The notes beneath the pieces were generated by a model that was given only the letters and a program-made list of their open reading frames with translations, had not been told where the DNA came from and made no database searches. Position numbers and translations under genes: made by a program. 64,000 nt of DNA from positions 140,564,656 through 140,628,655 of the forward strand of contig OZ038478.1 in assembly GCA_964036315.1 (NCBI GenBank), given 5' to 3'. This DNA is from Acanthosepion esculentum (Eukaryota > Mollusca > Cephalopoda > Sepiida > Sepiidae). Of this stretch, positions 9,041 through 20,953 are shown in pieces. Each line of letters starts with the position of its first letter. The first letter of the stretch is position 1.

Positions 9041-11993
9041 GGAAATATGTGACGACTGAAATATTTAAAAAGAATATCAAATTTCAACTCGATTCGGGTT
9101 CAGATGTAACAATAATGAACTATAAAACATGGAAAACTTTAAAAAGGCCTACAATAATGACGTCAACGAAACTCGCTCGAGCGGTAACTGGAAAGGAAAT
9201 TAACTTCGAAGGCGAGGTTGTACTTCCCATGAAATTGAACGGGATCGTTAAAAAAATAAAAGTTTTCATTCTGAAAAATGGAGAAAACTTGATGGGTACA
9301 GAAAAGTAGAAAGTAATACGCAAACAAGACAGGACATTAAACATGAATTAAAGAAAAAATTTCCGGAAACCTTCAAACCTGGTCTTGGAAGATGTAACAA
9401 GTTTGAAGCTAAATTTGAATTAAAGGAAAATACTATGCCAATTTTTTAAAAAGAAACGTAACGTGCCTTTCGCAAGTGTAGAGAAAGTTAACGGAGAACT
9501 TGATAGGTTGAAAAAAATGGGAATTATTGCGAAAGTAGAATCTAATTCATGGGCTGCGCCGATTGTGTGCATAAAAAAGAAATCAAACCAAATCAGAGTC
9601 TGCGTTGATCTTTCGACAGTGTTGAACTCGGTAATTAAGGACTACCATTACCCGGTACCGAGTCCGGAGGAGATTTTTAACAAGCTAAATGGCGGAGTGA
9701 TATTTTCAAAAATCGACTTATCAGATGCCTATCTCCAAATTCCCGTCGAAGAAGAATGTTCGAAGTTACTAGGGATAAACACGCATAGAGGTTTATTCAA
9801 GTACAACAGGCTTCCCTTTGGTATTAAAGTGGCACCAGCCATTTTTCAACAAGCTATGGACGTCATGTTGAATGATTTAGACTTTGCGTGTGCCTACTTA
9901 GATGACATCATAGTAACGAGTGCAAACGTCGACGAACATCGAGTGCACCTCAATCAAGTATTTAAAAAGATTCAGGACTTTGGATTTAAAGTCAAAGAAT
10001 CAAAGTGCGAATTTGGTTTAGAGGAAATTAAGTATTACGGTCACATAATCAACAAAAATGGCAGATTTCCAGATCCGGAAAGGTCCATTGCGATTAGAGA
10101 CATGCCGACGCCCACTAATGTGGCGACACTACAGAGTTTTCTGGGGCTCGCAAACTATTATCAAGTGTTCATTAAAGGAATGTACAATCTAAGAGCTCCG
10201 TTGAATGAATTACTAAAAAAAGACAAGGCATGGGGATGGACGGTAGAATATCAGAAAGCCTTTGATGAAATAAAGAAAATGCTTACGTCCGACCTCTTTT
10301 TAACCCATTACAATCCAAAACTTGATATTGTAGTGGCAAGTGACGCTAGTTCATACGGGGCAGGAGCGTGTATTCAACACATAATGCAAAAAACCAATTG
10401 CACATGCTTCGAGAGCATTACTCCCAGGAGAACGAAGTTACTCACAGATAGAAAAAGAGACGCTGAGTATCATTTTTGCCATAACACAATTTCATAGATA
10501 CATCTACGGCAGACATTTTATGTTAGAAACGGATCATAAACCTCTGATCACTATTTTGGTTCAAAGAAAGGGTTACCCGTTTATACGGCAAATCGACTGT
10601 TGAGATGGGGAACCATTCTTCTCAATTATGATTTTCACATAAAGCACCTATCATCCAAAAATATAATTCATGCGAATACTTTATCAAGACTCGTACCGAG
10701 TCAAGAAGAAAGATTCGAAGAATCAATTATTGCAAATATCAGAGCAGATTATGAGGTGAAAAGCATGGTAAACAACATTGTAAGAGAGCTACCGGTTACA
10801 TCAAAGGAAATCAAAAAAGAAGCTGAAAGCGATGATTTCATTTTAGGAATAAAAAGCAAAATGGTAGCAAATGACCAAAAAGTGCATGAGATTTATTCAA
10901 TATGTGACGGAATTTTATTATATGGTGAGAGAGTAGTAGTACCAAAAAAGTTGCAGAAAAGAATCCTACGGGACTTTCATATGGGTCACCCGGGGATTAA
11001 TAGAAGAAAAATCTTAATGCGAAGCTTTGTATATTGGAAAGGAATGGATGTGGATATCGAAAACATGGTTCATCGATGTAAAGGGTGTGCGTTAGCAGCT
11101 AAGGCACCACCTATAGTACACAAACCATGGCCCAAGACGGATCATCCGTGGACAAGATTACACATTGATTTCGCTGGACCAGTAGAAAGATTATTACTAC
11201 TTAATAGTGGTAGATAGTTTTACAAAATGGCCGGAAGAACTACGCTGCAAAAAGCCTACGTCCAATACCACAACAACATTTTTGCATGAACTATTTGCAC
11301 GGTTCGGTGTGCTAGAGTGTATTGTGAGTGACAATGGTACACAATTCACTTCTGAAGAATTTAAGGAATTTTGTGAGTTATACCAAATTAACAATTTAAC
11401 GACGCCGCCGTATCATCCGAGATCCAATGGACTCGCAGAAAGATTTGTCGATACGTTTAAGCGCGCTCTGAATAAAGCCTTTCCAACGGAAAAGGGGCTT
11501 CAGCAATTCCTACAAGTATACAGAATCACGCTAAACCAGAGAACACAATCAAACATGGCACCAGCTGAACTAATGTTCGCTAGGAAAATGAAGTCAGTGT
11601 TTGACAAGGTTTTGCCAAGTTTCAACAGAGTAAAGAATACTATGTATACAGCTAGAAAAAGATACACCGCCGGAGAGAAGGTGTTTTTTCAAGTGCTACA
11701 GAAACAACGTTGAGTTCTGGGAGCGAGGCATAGTGGACAAGAGAATCGGTGACCTGATTTACATAATTAAAGGGCCGAAGAATACTCATAAAAGGCACCA
11801 GAACCAACTTACAAAATGTTACGTTCTAGAGCATGAAGAGAGTATACCAGATGAGAAGGAAGATCCCATTGATGTAATGTATGATATTTTTCAAGTAGAA
11901 CCTCCGCAGAATACTCCTGAACCGAGAAGATCCGGTAGGAAACGAAAGTTCACGGATCCATTGGACGTGAATCCTAAACGGAAAAGATATTAA
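8986..11993 (+). pseudogene. pol: Ty3 pol (protease, RT, RNase H, integrase), broken
   Basis: The polyprotein carries out maturation, reverse transcription and integration. Protease has the catalytic DSGS at 9091. A linker with a frame change near 9303 and a stop near 9450 leads into RT, open at 9463-10497, with catalytic YLDD at 9895-9906. RNase H begins with SDAS near 10339 and continues through frame changes near 10425 and 10555. Integrase has its HHCC zinc site (His at 10978 and 10987, Cys at 11077 and 11086) and a DD35E core: Asp 11167, Asp 11330 and Glu 11438, with a frame change near 11185 between the first two. Another frame change near 11700 precedes the C-terminal piece (11733-11993), which ends in the basic RRSGRKRKF-type tail usual for this family. 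The catalytic residues are all still visible, but at least five frame disruptions make it non-functional. Confidence 0.9.
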
Positions 11994-12110
11994 AATTAAG
12001 CGGATTGACATATACATATGAAGTATGCAAAGGGGATCTTCAAAGAAATAGCCATAATCATCATCCCATATAGGAAGCCAGTTTGAAATTCAAAAGGTAT
12101 TCCAAGGCTT

Positions 12111-12120
12111 GGGAGGGGGG
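12111..12120 (+). promoter_or_regulatory. Polypurine tract
   Basis: GGGAGGGGGG lies immediately before the 3' LTR start TGTCGTGG. It is the expected primer position for plus-strand DNA synthesis. Confidence 0.85.
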
Positions 12121-12385
12121 TGTCGTGGTAGGATCCACCTAATTTGCATAGTGGAGTACCGACTATATAAATATGGTTGGTACCGGGAAGACATGAGAGG
12201 CGAATCAAGAGATTCAACTAGAGACTCTGCCCGACTGCGACTTAGTCAACGCATTCTCCAGGAACGGTCTTGCCAGGAATATACAAAAGACTATATGTAA
12301 ATATTGTGTACACTTTCTTGTTTCAATACATTTTGTTCTAAGTACATTTTGTGTTGCATTATTATTCCATGCATTAGTCAAGTTT

Positions 12386-12390
<5 letters not shown>
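12121..12390 (+). repeat. 3' LTR of Ty3 element (270 bp)
   Basis: Begins TGTCGTGG and ends AGTTTCAACA. It matches the split 5' LTR with about ten differences. The 20-bp target at 12196-12215 is uninterrupted here, which proves that the target belongs to the LTR. A TATA box lies at 12164-12173. Confidence 0.95.
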
Positions 12391-12449
<59 letters not shown>

Positions 12450-12480
12450 CGTATGTTTGTGTGTGTGTGCGTGTGTGAGC
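12391..12480. repeat. (AT)n then (GT)n microsatellite
   Basis: A pure AT dinucleotide run to about 12446 is followed by GT-rich repeats. It abuts the 3' LTR directly, so the retrotransposon inserted at the edge of, or within, a TA-rich tract. Confidence 0.9.
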
Positions 12481-12758
12481 AATGGCAAAAGGAAAAAAAA
12501 ACTATTCTTTACCAACGCACTACGTCCTTTTCTTCAAAGTAAATGTAATGATTTTATTTTGTAACATGTATTTGAAACATAAGTAAAACTTCGTTAGTTT
12601 TCATTATTTTTCGAATTTAAAAATAATCATAAATATTCTGCAGGCTCGCTGTAAAACTACAGAGGTAGCAAAGTGGTATAATTTAATTCCTAATAAACGA
12701 ATGTCAGTAAATGTTGCTTTTGCTATTGCTGACATTTTTACATATAAAACATGAATAA

Positions 12759-12808
<50 letters not shown>

Positions 12809-14270
12809 TTTTTAATGCTCTGCTAAAGAATAGTTTTCATTTTGTCTTTATATTTATGTTGTATTTTTACAGATATTTTATAGAAACATAGATATTAATA
12901 AATCCTGATATTTTTTCGTAACATCTGTATTATCACGCACACAAGATGTAAAAACTATTTCACCGTTTTTTTTTTCTTATTTGAGATAATTGTATTCTCA
13001 CTGCAAATATTTCACAGACTAACTAATGAAATGTTCCTCCTGACACTTTCAAAACTAAACGTCTCTGAGGGAGACCATTTTTATGAGGTTGTAGTCTGTA
13101 TCGATTGTCAGCAAATTTACTCTTGATAACATTTCTGAAATCGTCTCCTGAAAGCGTTAGATTTTTAGAAGAGGTTAAAGAGATTCGCCAATAGGGAGAA
13201 GAGAAAATAATGAAAACGTGGTGAGAAAATTCATACAAAAAGAAAAAAGATTGAATGGCGAAAGAGAAGACAGCGAGATCAATTCATTCGGACGATGTGT
13301 TGATAATCTATAATTTGATAATATTTTATTCTATTGAGTGGTATTTGGCAATTGTTTTAACGGTTAAGAGAACGAAAAGTGGCAACGTCAGTCTCCGGTT
13401 GAGACATTTATTTTCATTTCATATTTAAAACATTTGAGAAATACATTCACCTACTCTTTCTGTCGGGATAGATTAAGATTCCATCTGTCTACTCGTCACC
13501 ATGTAACCCAGAACAAGCTGGTACATGTTACTTAAAGATGGGATGTATAAATCCAGTAAGTTCATTTGCATCACGAAATGAAACGAAGTTTTCTTAGTAT
13601 GTTATCCCAACTTTCTGCCTGGACATTTATTAATGTACTTAGTTTAAAGACAGGTTGACACTTCTCCTCGTTATTCGAATAGTAAATCTTTTTCATTCCT
13701 TGCATCTTAATGGACCTTGCTTGTGGTGAATACATTAAAAACTACATTAGATAATTCGTTTAGTCCCCTGAGATTTCCAGGAAAAATAACCCCTAGTTTT
13801 ATTGATACAAAGAGTAGATCATAAACATGCTCAAATTCAGAACAGCCGTCATACACTCAAAATGGCTTATTACCTTGAACGCTTATTATATCCCTATATC
13901 AGTACCGTCACTAAGGTTGTTAGAAGAACGTTTGGTTCTTTTTTATCCCACCAGAAAACCCTTAGTACTTTAAATAATGACCAGCATTCATACTCATGAT
14001 TGTAATTGTAATGTTATGTGACAGTTGTTAACTGGAATATTTACTGGTGCAATGGGGGGTAATTTCTACGATAGTGGTAGAAATATGAAGAAGCTTATTC
14101 AATCATTAACTTCAGAATTAAGTTTCAGCAGAAAATTAAAATAAGAAAGCCGTGAAATTTTTCAAGGATACTACACATTTTATTTATTTCTGATCATTCT
14201 AAATTCGCCCTTGAGACTTTCGTTATCCTAATAATTTTGTATTGCTATTTCCATGGAAAGTATTCAGAAA
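12481..14270. other. AT-rich region without recognisable gene
   Basis: No reading frame or motif can be supported. A second (AT)n run lies at about 12762-12807. The rest is unique-looking AT-rich DNA. Confidence 0.6.
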
Positions 14271-14274
14271 AGCA

Positions 14275-14490
14275 ATTCTAACCTTCACGGCTAAAACCCA
14301 CCATGGTATACACATTCTAGCGAAACCCTCATCCCCATTCCCTTCAAATTCCATTGAGGAGAAGTAAGTTCCACTCGAACAGATTTTCCCACGAATCGTT
14401 GCTTTATGGAACCAAGTCCCAAGTGGATGCTTCCCCTATCACCTCACTCTTAACCTGTTAATTTCTGTGGTTAACCCGTACCTTGCCCAT
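14275..14490 (+). pseudogene. LINE ORF2 C-terminal remnant (Jockey/CR1-like)
   Basis: One plus frame reads IFPRIVALWNQVPSGCFP and then a YHLTLNLL-type ending. This has the pattern of the conserved C-terminus of Jockey/CR1-type ORF2 proteins (R-x-W/LWN-x-LP...FP...YNL..FKS..N). No RT core is attached. It directly precedes another LINE fragment, so the two are probably separate 5'-truncated or rearranged pieces. Confidence 0.55.
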
Positions 14491-15050
14491 ATATGGAGTA
14501 TTACTACCATATATGGTCTGGAGCCCCTTCTGTTTATCTCAAGGTCCTTGATAAAATCCAGAGACGGCTATGCAATGTAATTGGTCCTAATCTGGCATCT
14601 CGTCTGCAGTCGCTCTCTCAGACGTACCGCCGCCTCTCTGTGTCTTTCTTACAATTACTTTCACGGTAACTGCTCCGATGAGCTGCTTTCACTGGTTCCC
14701 AAACTTCATGAATTTAAGCGTTCTACATCTCGCTCACACACTGTCACTGTCGAAATTGATAAATGTAGCCGTCTCTTCTACTCTAATAGATTCATGTCTC
14801 GCACTTCTCGCCTGTGTAACTCCCCATCCCCTTTTTCTTATTTCCCTGATAGCTATAATCTCCAACCATTCAAATCGAATGTCAATCGACGTCTCTAGAT
14901 GCCCTGATCTATCCCCTATCCTTCTCTTCATCCTTTCCTCTATCACTCCTATTTGCTCTAGCTCCAACTCTCTGTAACCCCTTGCGTGCTAGTGGCTTCC
15001 CGCATTGCTTGGGGTGAAATACTGAAAACATATCCTTATAAACTGTGAAT
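14491..15050 (+). pseudogene. Jockey/CR1-like LINE 3' end, copy 1
   Basis: The translation includes YMEYYYHIWSGAPSVYL, VLDKIQRRLCNVIGPNLASRL and further C-terminal segments in changing frames. The same segments occur in the 25.4-25.8 kb copy. It represents the region after the RT domain through the 3' end (the final GCTTGGGGTGAAATACT is shared by both copies). Stops and frameshifts interrupt it. This copy keeps about 290 bp that are missing from the copy at 25 kb. Confidence 0.75.
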
Positions 15051-15514
15051 CTTACTTGATAACACTCTACCTCGAGTAATTATTCGGCTTTGTACAGGGA
15101 GAACATCATTGTAAAAAAAGACATAATTTCCTTGACCATGTCCTAGACGAGTATATGAAATAAACTTTAAGTTATTTTAGAAAAATAACACAAGCAAACA
15201 CACTGATAAAAACATAAGATAATGCGCCATTAGCTTTTCCTGTCGTAAATCCATGTACTCTAACTGTAAACACAAGGAAAAACGCCATTAAAAATTTAAG
15301 TCACCTGTCTATGGAATTGCACCTATCTTTTCGTAATTCTGATTATAAGAATTTTTCTGTTGCTATTTTCTCTAAGACATTGTTGTTGCTTAAGCACTCC
15401 CTCCATGTAATTTCAGTATCCTTCTGTAGAGACACATTTCTGCTGCCTCTAATTTTTTTCTCATATGTCGGGAGATTGTCCAACACTGCTCTATAAGAAG
15501 ATGGGTATCTCATA

Positions 15515-15594
15515 TTAGGTTGGTGCAAAAATAATGTCGTTTTCTCACATGAAGTTGAACGTCAAAAAACGACATTATTTTTGCACCAACCTAA
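15515..15594. mobile_element. 80-bp palindromic mariner MITE
   Basis: Starts TTAGGTTGGTGCAAAAATAA and ends with its reverse complement. The arms are about 30 bp and pair into a nearly perfect hairpin around a short centre. TA dinucleotides at 15513-15514 and 15595-15596 are the expected target duplication of Tc1/mariner elements. Size and terminal sequence recall the 80-bp MADE1 element of the human genome (from memory). There is no coding capacity, so it is moved in trans. Confidence 0.92.
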
Positions 15595-15599
15595 TAGTT

Positions 15600-16490
15600 A
15601 TCCAGCACTCACTCATTTCTAGTGTTACAGTTTCTCACCACATCGATTAGTTTTGGAATGCTTCTTTCGCTAGTCAAATGCGTTTTTGGATCTCTGTGTT
15701 GAATTTTCCATGCTCTGTTAAAGTGCATTCCGGATATTTAAAATCCTGCACCTGCTTGATGTTGACATTTCCAATTCGCAACTCTTCATTTTGCGGTTAA
15801 CCATACTTGTGTGTGTGTATGCGTGTGTGTATACGAGCATGGGTAATGATCGTATTGGCTGAGTTTCCTCTTTTTTTCTCTCTTTCCTTCGTTTGCGTAT
15901 GGTTACAGGTGGACTAACCCGATACTGTTATGCTTTTTAAATGACCTTATTTTGAGTGTGAATTTTAATTTTGGGGGCTACGAGAAATTACCCCAAATGT
16001 AAAATCTGTTTTGTTTTTTTCTTAGTATTTTTTTTCATTTTTTTAAGTGAAATACTTGATGATCCTTCCGTTAATTTTTGTAGGTGGGGGTGGTGTATCC
16101 TATAAAACTTGATAACTATTTCATTGGCTTGAGAATTTTTCTGATGGCATTCTGTGCCTGCCTTTCCACATTTAAGTCTCATTGATTTCATTTAACTTTA
16201 GTTCTTTAATTTAATTTTTTTGTGATAACCCTCAATGTAAATGTATGTTCACCTCTGAAATTTTATCTGGTTTTGGTCACAACGACTTATACTAAGTTAA
16301 AACATATTATAGCCAATACTCTTTCCATACCCCAATTCTACCCACCAATTGCAGTACGTAATAATGAAATATTGAACATGGACATCTGAATATAATGCCC
16401 GTCTAACTCATGAGCTCTTTTGCCTTGGTCGACAATCGTAACTTGAACAAAATTACGTCTAAACTAAAACTCCAAAATTACAATAATGGT
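15600..16490. other. Region without recognisable gene
   Basis: AT-rich DNA with short GT-rich stretches near 15810-15835. I see no supported gene or repeat family. Confidence 0.55.
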
Positions 16491-16499
16491 TGAGTACTT

Positions 16500-18330
16500 C
16501 AGAGAGGAACCAGTCTGGGCCTAAAACATCTGTCACTGGAACAAACACTTCCGACAACGAAGATATACTTGGTTACCGAACCCGGACTATTTCTAACTTT
16601 GGTCCAAGTGACTAAATGCCAAATCAAATAATAAAGAGAAAAGGAAAGAAATGGTTTCGCGAAGAGTATCAACAAGTCCTACTTTTTCACCGCACTCAAA
16701 AATCTACAAAAGAACACCATCAATAAATCGGATACAAAATAATATTCTTTTAGGACATAAAACCGAAGAATCTACCTGTGACATAACCAGCAGTCGACAT
16801 AACATCCAGTCGATGTCACTGAAGATAAGTCTAACTACATTCGAATTCCTTGAAAACCACAGAGATGAAATCACCGAAGCGAAAAACCATATCATCCATG
16901 TACTCAGCATGGTAACTCTCACACAAAAGTCAGAGACCAGCTTCCCAAAATTCATAAGACGAAGTCCAATAAGCACATTGTGCAAATATACAATGCTGCA
17001 CTGGGACAAGATTTAACGGACAAACCACTGGGAAACATCACAGAAGTTAATAATGTCATATATGCAACAGCTTTAGCAGCTACTGATAATCTTGGGATCA
17101 AGACAATGAAAAGAGCAAACAACAGATAAATGCAGGAAGATCAAGCGGTGATATAAATTAAATCACTAAATGAAATTCCATCAATCAAATAAATACTAAA
17201 AATGAAACTACAGTTAAAGACACAGAGAACAAGACGATACGAAAAACGTTATAGTTTAGAAACTAAAACGTTTTTTCCAAAATAAAATATTCCAAACAGA
17301 CCTTTAATTTTTACAGGGAATTTGGAAAAGCAGGTATACATGTCAAAAAGCCACCATCAATTGAAAAAGTGCAGAAATATTGGGACAATATTTGGAAAAG
17401 TCCAAAAGAATATAACCCCAGGACAGAATGGATCAAACGTGAAGAAGTACGAATACTGGATAAACATCTACAAGAATGGGAAAATATAATTACGAATAAT
17501 GTTTGGCAAGCTCTAACAAAATCCCAGAAATAGAAATCCCCGGGAAATGACAAGGTGACCAATTTCTGGTTCTATCACCTTTTCATCAATCCATACCACC
17601 TTTGCACTCTATCAATTTTTATTAATAATTCCAATGAAGTCCCAGAATAGATCACTGAAGGTATTACATATGCCAAAAACGAGTGAAGCAGATAATCCGA
17701 AAAATTATAGGCCAATGACTTGCAAAGATCAACTACTGATAGACAAAATACTTCTGGAAAATTGCGGGAAAAGATGTCGAAATTTTAGCAGAGCATAGAT
17801 TACCGTAAAACCTTTGATAGTGTGCCATATTCTTGGATACTTAAGAATTTGGAAATGTACAAAGTCTTTCCCGTGATAGTAAATTTCTTTAGACACATCA
17901 TGGGAATATGGAAAATCACATTATTCCTAAATCACATCAGAAGCACTGTCACCTCCAAGCGCCTGAATATCCGACGAGATATATTTCAATGAGACTCCCT
18001 ATAGGCCCTGTTGTTTTGTCTAAGCTTAACTCCTCTTAAACATGAATTAACCAATAATAGCTATTGATACAAATTAAACAAGAAATTATTCAATCATCTA
18101 CTAAACATGGATGATATCGAAGACTTTGCGAAAAACGGAAATGAGTTGAAGAGTCTCTTCAATACTGTAATATTTAGATTTTGTTACAAAGTTTACGGAA
18201 ATTGAAGAAGAAGAAGAAGCAAATAGTAATAGTAATTAGTGAAGGAGACGGAATGCAGCATACCCAAATGAAATTCTTGATAATGTCTGACAGAGCAAAA
18301 TGTGAACTTTGGACTGCTTATCCACAATTT
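16500..18330 (+). pseudogene. R4/Dong-like LINE remnant, copy A (N-terminal region into RT)
   Basis: Heavily decayed coding DNA readable in pieces. A basic N-terminal segment lies around 16630-17016, and a conserved NNVIYATALAATDNLGIKT segment at about 17053-17110. A pre-RT region follows at 17309-17560 (reading FYREFGKAGIHV... and a later KSPGNDKVTNFWFYHL). RT pieces such as DYRKAFDSVP and a MDDIEDFAKN-type catalytic segment near 18109 come last. The segment from about 17840 to 18290 is collinear with copy C (21503-21960). That ties the fragments to one family, whose C-terminus (copy C) has CCHC and restriction-like endonuclease parts. Many stops and indels are present. Confidence 0.65.
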
Positions 18331-19330
18331 TGATCAATATGTATAACAACTTTGAAAAATAGGAAATTCAACATACAGAACTTTTCGGTTAAATTTAACA
18401 TAAATTATCCCAATATATGTAGAAAATGAGAGAAAAATAGAAAGAGAGATAGTGGTGTCAGACAAACAGACAGACAAAGATAATATATCGTGATTGGTTA
18501 TTGTTAGCTTCACTTTTCATCTTGAATTTGCGACCAATTGCCACTAATCATTTAGCGGTTTGTCATGAGAACGGACAGTGTATTAATCCTAAAAGAAAGT
18601 GCAAATGACTCTCGTTCATCCTTCCGTGACGCACATACAGAATACGTTATATATACAGCCTCCAAACCCTTGTAAAAAATGGCAACAATGGCAAACAAAA
18701 TAGCTTGCTTCCACTCACGTAAACTGCAAAAGAATTTGGGTATAACTCCCAAGCCACTAAAAATCAAAATGTGAGAGGCTAGAGTCAAAACTGATACTCC
18801 TAAATAATAATAAAAACAATAGAAAAGAATCAAATGACTGAATCTTTTGTTCTTTAGCCGAAGCAGGGGAGACAATGCCAAAGTTCTATACAGAAAAAGC
18901 ATCATCCCTTTGAATAACCTGAATTTATTAAGATTAGATGAAAGATAAGATGTGATCCGAAATATATTTTTTAGAAATGTGTTATTCTTAACAGTAAGAA
19001 ATTTAGGAGCGTGCGGTCGCAATGCTGAGGTTGAATTTTTTTTGCGGGGGGATTTAATGTTAATCTTTCGTTGTCCCGTTATTACCTGGATGTAAAAAAA
19101 AATCTATTTCCATACCTGTATGAACAGACGAAAGTACTTGTATAAAACTACCTTATGCAACTGGAATTTATTAAAAACAGGGATCATAACATTCATCCAG
19201 ATGTTTGTGGGTTAATGAATCTTAATAAATTTATTTGCGAAGGTGTATTCTCGCCATTTATATCATTAACTTCACTATCTGCTTTTTGAATGAATGATTC
19301 ATGTAATATAAATTGAACTGCATCACATAC
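18331..19330. other. Region without supported gene
   Basis: A 156-codon minus-strand open frame (18552-19022) is present but has no recognisable domain or homologue. Its hydrophobic, AT-driven composition fits chance. Nothing else is supported here. Confidence 0.5.

Positions 19331-19370
<40 letters not shown>
19331..19370. repeat. (TA)n microsatellite
   Basis: A pure TA run immediately to the left of the putative solo LTR. Confidence 0.9.
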
Positions 19371-19374
<4 letters not shown>

Positions 19375-19697
19375 GGTCCAGGTCTTTGTACCACGGTGAT
19401 GGTCCATGGTAGAACCAATGAAGAATAACTCGAACGCAGGTATGGAATAACACAGATATATATTACAAATAGAATATATGTACAAAAGAGTAGAAGTGTT
19501 AGTAATAATAATCAGGTTAGGTTAGAGAGAACTATGTTGTCTCGAAGTATCACTATTCCAATGTCTTACTGTAATCGTCGAGCCGACTGCCCGACTCACT
19601 CTCTCTCTTTCTGACTCATTGTCACCGCTGCGTCCTCTTGAGGCGCAGTATTTATGGGGTACGGACTAGTCCATTACTATTATGGGTAGGTTGCCAT

Positions 19698-19701
<4 letters not shown>
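19371..19701 (-). mobile_element. Putative solo LTR, different family, in a (TA)n tract
   Basis: Read on the minus strand this 331-bp segment begins TGTTATGG and ends CCATAA, a short inverted terminal pair like LTR ends. About 55 bp in, it carries CCATAAATAC, a plausible TATA-type element. It is moderately GC-rich between (TA)n tracts on both sides, which marks a clean insertion. The last two bases of a canonical CA end are not evident. No second copy is in the window, so the LTR identity is an inference. Confidence 0.4.
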
Positions 19702-19782
<81 letters not shown>

Positions 19783-19833
19783 CATACATATACATATATA
19801 TATATATACATATATATATATACATACATATAC

Positions 19834-19905
<72 letters not shown>
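19702..19905. repeat. (TA)n/(TACA)n microsatellite, about 200 bp
   Basis: Long TA dinucleotide run with periodic CA interruptions. The overlapping open frames of alternating Tyr-Ile are repeat artefacts. Confidence 0.95.
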
Positions 19906-19908
<3 letters not shown>

Positions 19909-20890
19909 TGTGGTGCTAAATTATTTTCAGATAGATTGGATACGTAAAAGACCAAACGCCTCGGCTTCTTTCAATTTTTACCTTTTCTAAGAGAATTACT
20001 ATTTTTCCAAGCAAACATACACGACCAAAAAATGTTAAAAAGCAAAAGAAAATGGCTAAATTCATTACCTCATATTTTCGAAGATGTGTGGCACATACGT
20101 CCATCCCAAACTAAAACGATCTGATAACAATTTAAGCAATACAGATTTATTAAAAAAAATATAATAATAATAAATATTTCTTGAATATTACTCTATATTT
20201 TTGTCTTACCAGAATGTGAATTATGTCACTTTTTGTCCTCCAAATGATTTGACTCGCCTTTAAACCACTTGATGAATATTCATAACGACTTTCAAATTTT
20301 AAACTCTTGATAAACCAATGACATCCTTAGTCTTGTAGATAAACACGTGCAACAAAATAAATGCTAACATTTTCCTTGATAAAGTCCATGAGAGGACGAA
20401 ACGCGCTGTCTAACAATAGTTTTTCTTTTTCTCTTTCCTCATTAGCTATCTTTTCCTGATTTCTTGTAGGAAATAAAATATAAATAAAAATATATTAGGT
20501 AAATATAGATACATAAAATAATGAATCAATACAGAAGTCTTTAATTTAAAATTATTTCGTGTATCTCTGCATGAAATTGGAATAGGAAAATATATTAAAA
20601 GATTTGTTTTTCGTTAAGTCTTACTAATGAAGTAGGCTAAGGGTAGCATAGACCAAAAATATGAGCAATAACGAAGATTTAACTGAACATCTGACAGAAA
20701 CAACTGAAATTTCTAGGAAACATAGTATTGAAAGAGGGTTTGACAAATGTAATGCTCACATGACAGATTGAAGGCAACAGAAACCGAGGAGAACATTGTA
20801 TAACCTATCTAGTGAACTTAAGTAAATAGACGATGGGATAACAAAAAGATAAACATTTTTAAGAGCTAAAAATTGTGGAAAGCTATGACC
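19906..20890. other. Region without recognisable gene
   Basis: AT-rich DNA. No supported reading frame or known repeat. Confidence 0.55.
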
Positions 20891-20896
20891 ACCAAC

Positions 20897-20939
<43 letters not shown>

Positions 20940-20953
20940 TAATAATAATAATA
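20897..20953. repeat. (AAT)n microsatellite upstream of Dong-like copy B
   Basis: About 18 AAT units with one GAT interruption. Sequence homologous to the LINE 3' end begins at its right edge. Confidence 0.92.

Larger units (their letters stand above)
494..12390 (+). mobile_element. Ty3/Gypsy LTR retrotransposon, interrupted by two insertions in its 5' LTR
   Basis: This is a complete but decayed LTR retrotransposon. In order it has a 5' LTR (494-588 plus 7056-7250), a primer-binding site at 7252, an untranslated leader, gag, pol (protease, RT, RNase H, integrase), a polypurine tract and a 3' LTR. Protease-RT-RNase H-integrase order with a DD35E integrase is typical of Ty3/Gypsy. There is no env-like reading frame between the end of pol (11993) and the polypurine tract. 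Without the inserted DNA the element is about 5.4 kb. By eye the two LTRs differ at about ten positions over 270 bp, so the insertion is not recent. The 3' flank is an (AT)n tract and the 5' flank is TA-rich, so the target was probably a TA-rich tract and a short target duplication cannot be defined. Several pol frameshifts make the copy non-autonomous. It could belong to a Mag/CsRn1-like clade, but I cannot place it firmly. Confidence 0.93.

Noticed and set aside
11994..12110. Possible env gene downstream of pol
   Set aside because: Only about 117 bp separate the end of pol from the polypurine tract, with no open frame of useful length.
18552..19022. 156-codon minus-strand open frame
   Set aside because: No recognised domain, no supporting context, and an AT-driven composition rich in Phe, Leu and Tyr. 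Treated as chance.
19638..19955. Tyr-Ile repeat open frames on both strands
   Set aside because: Direct translation of a (TA)n/(TACA)n microsatellite.
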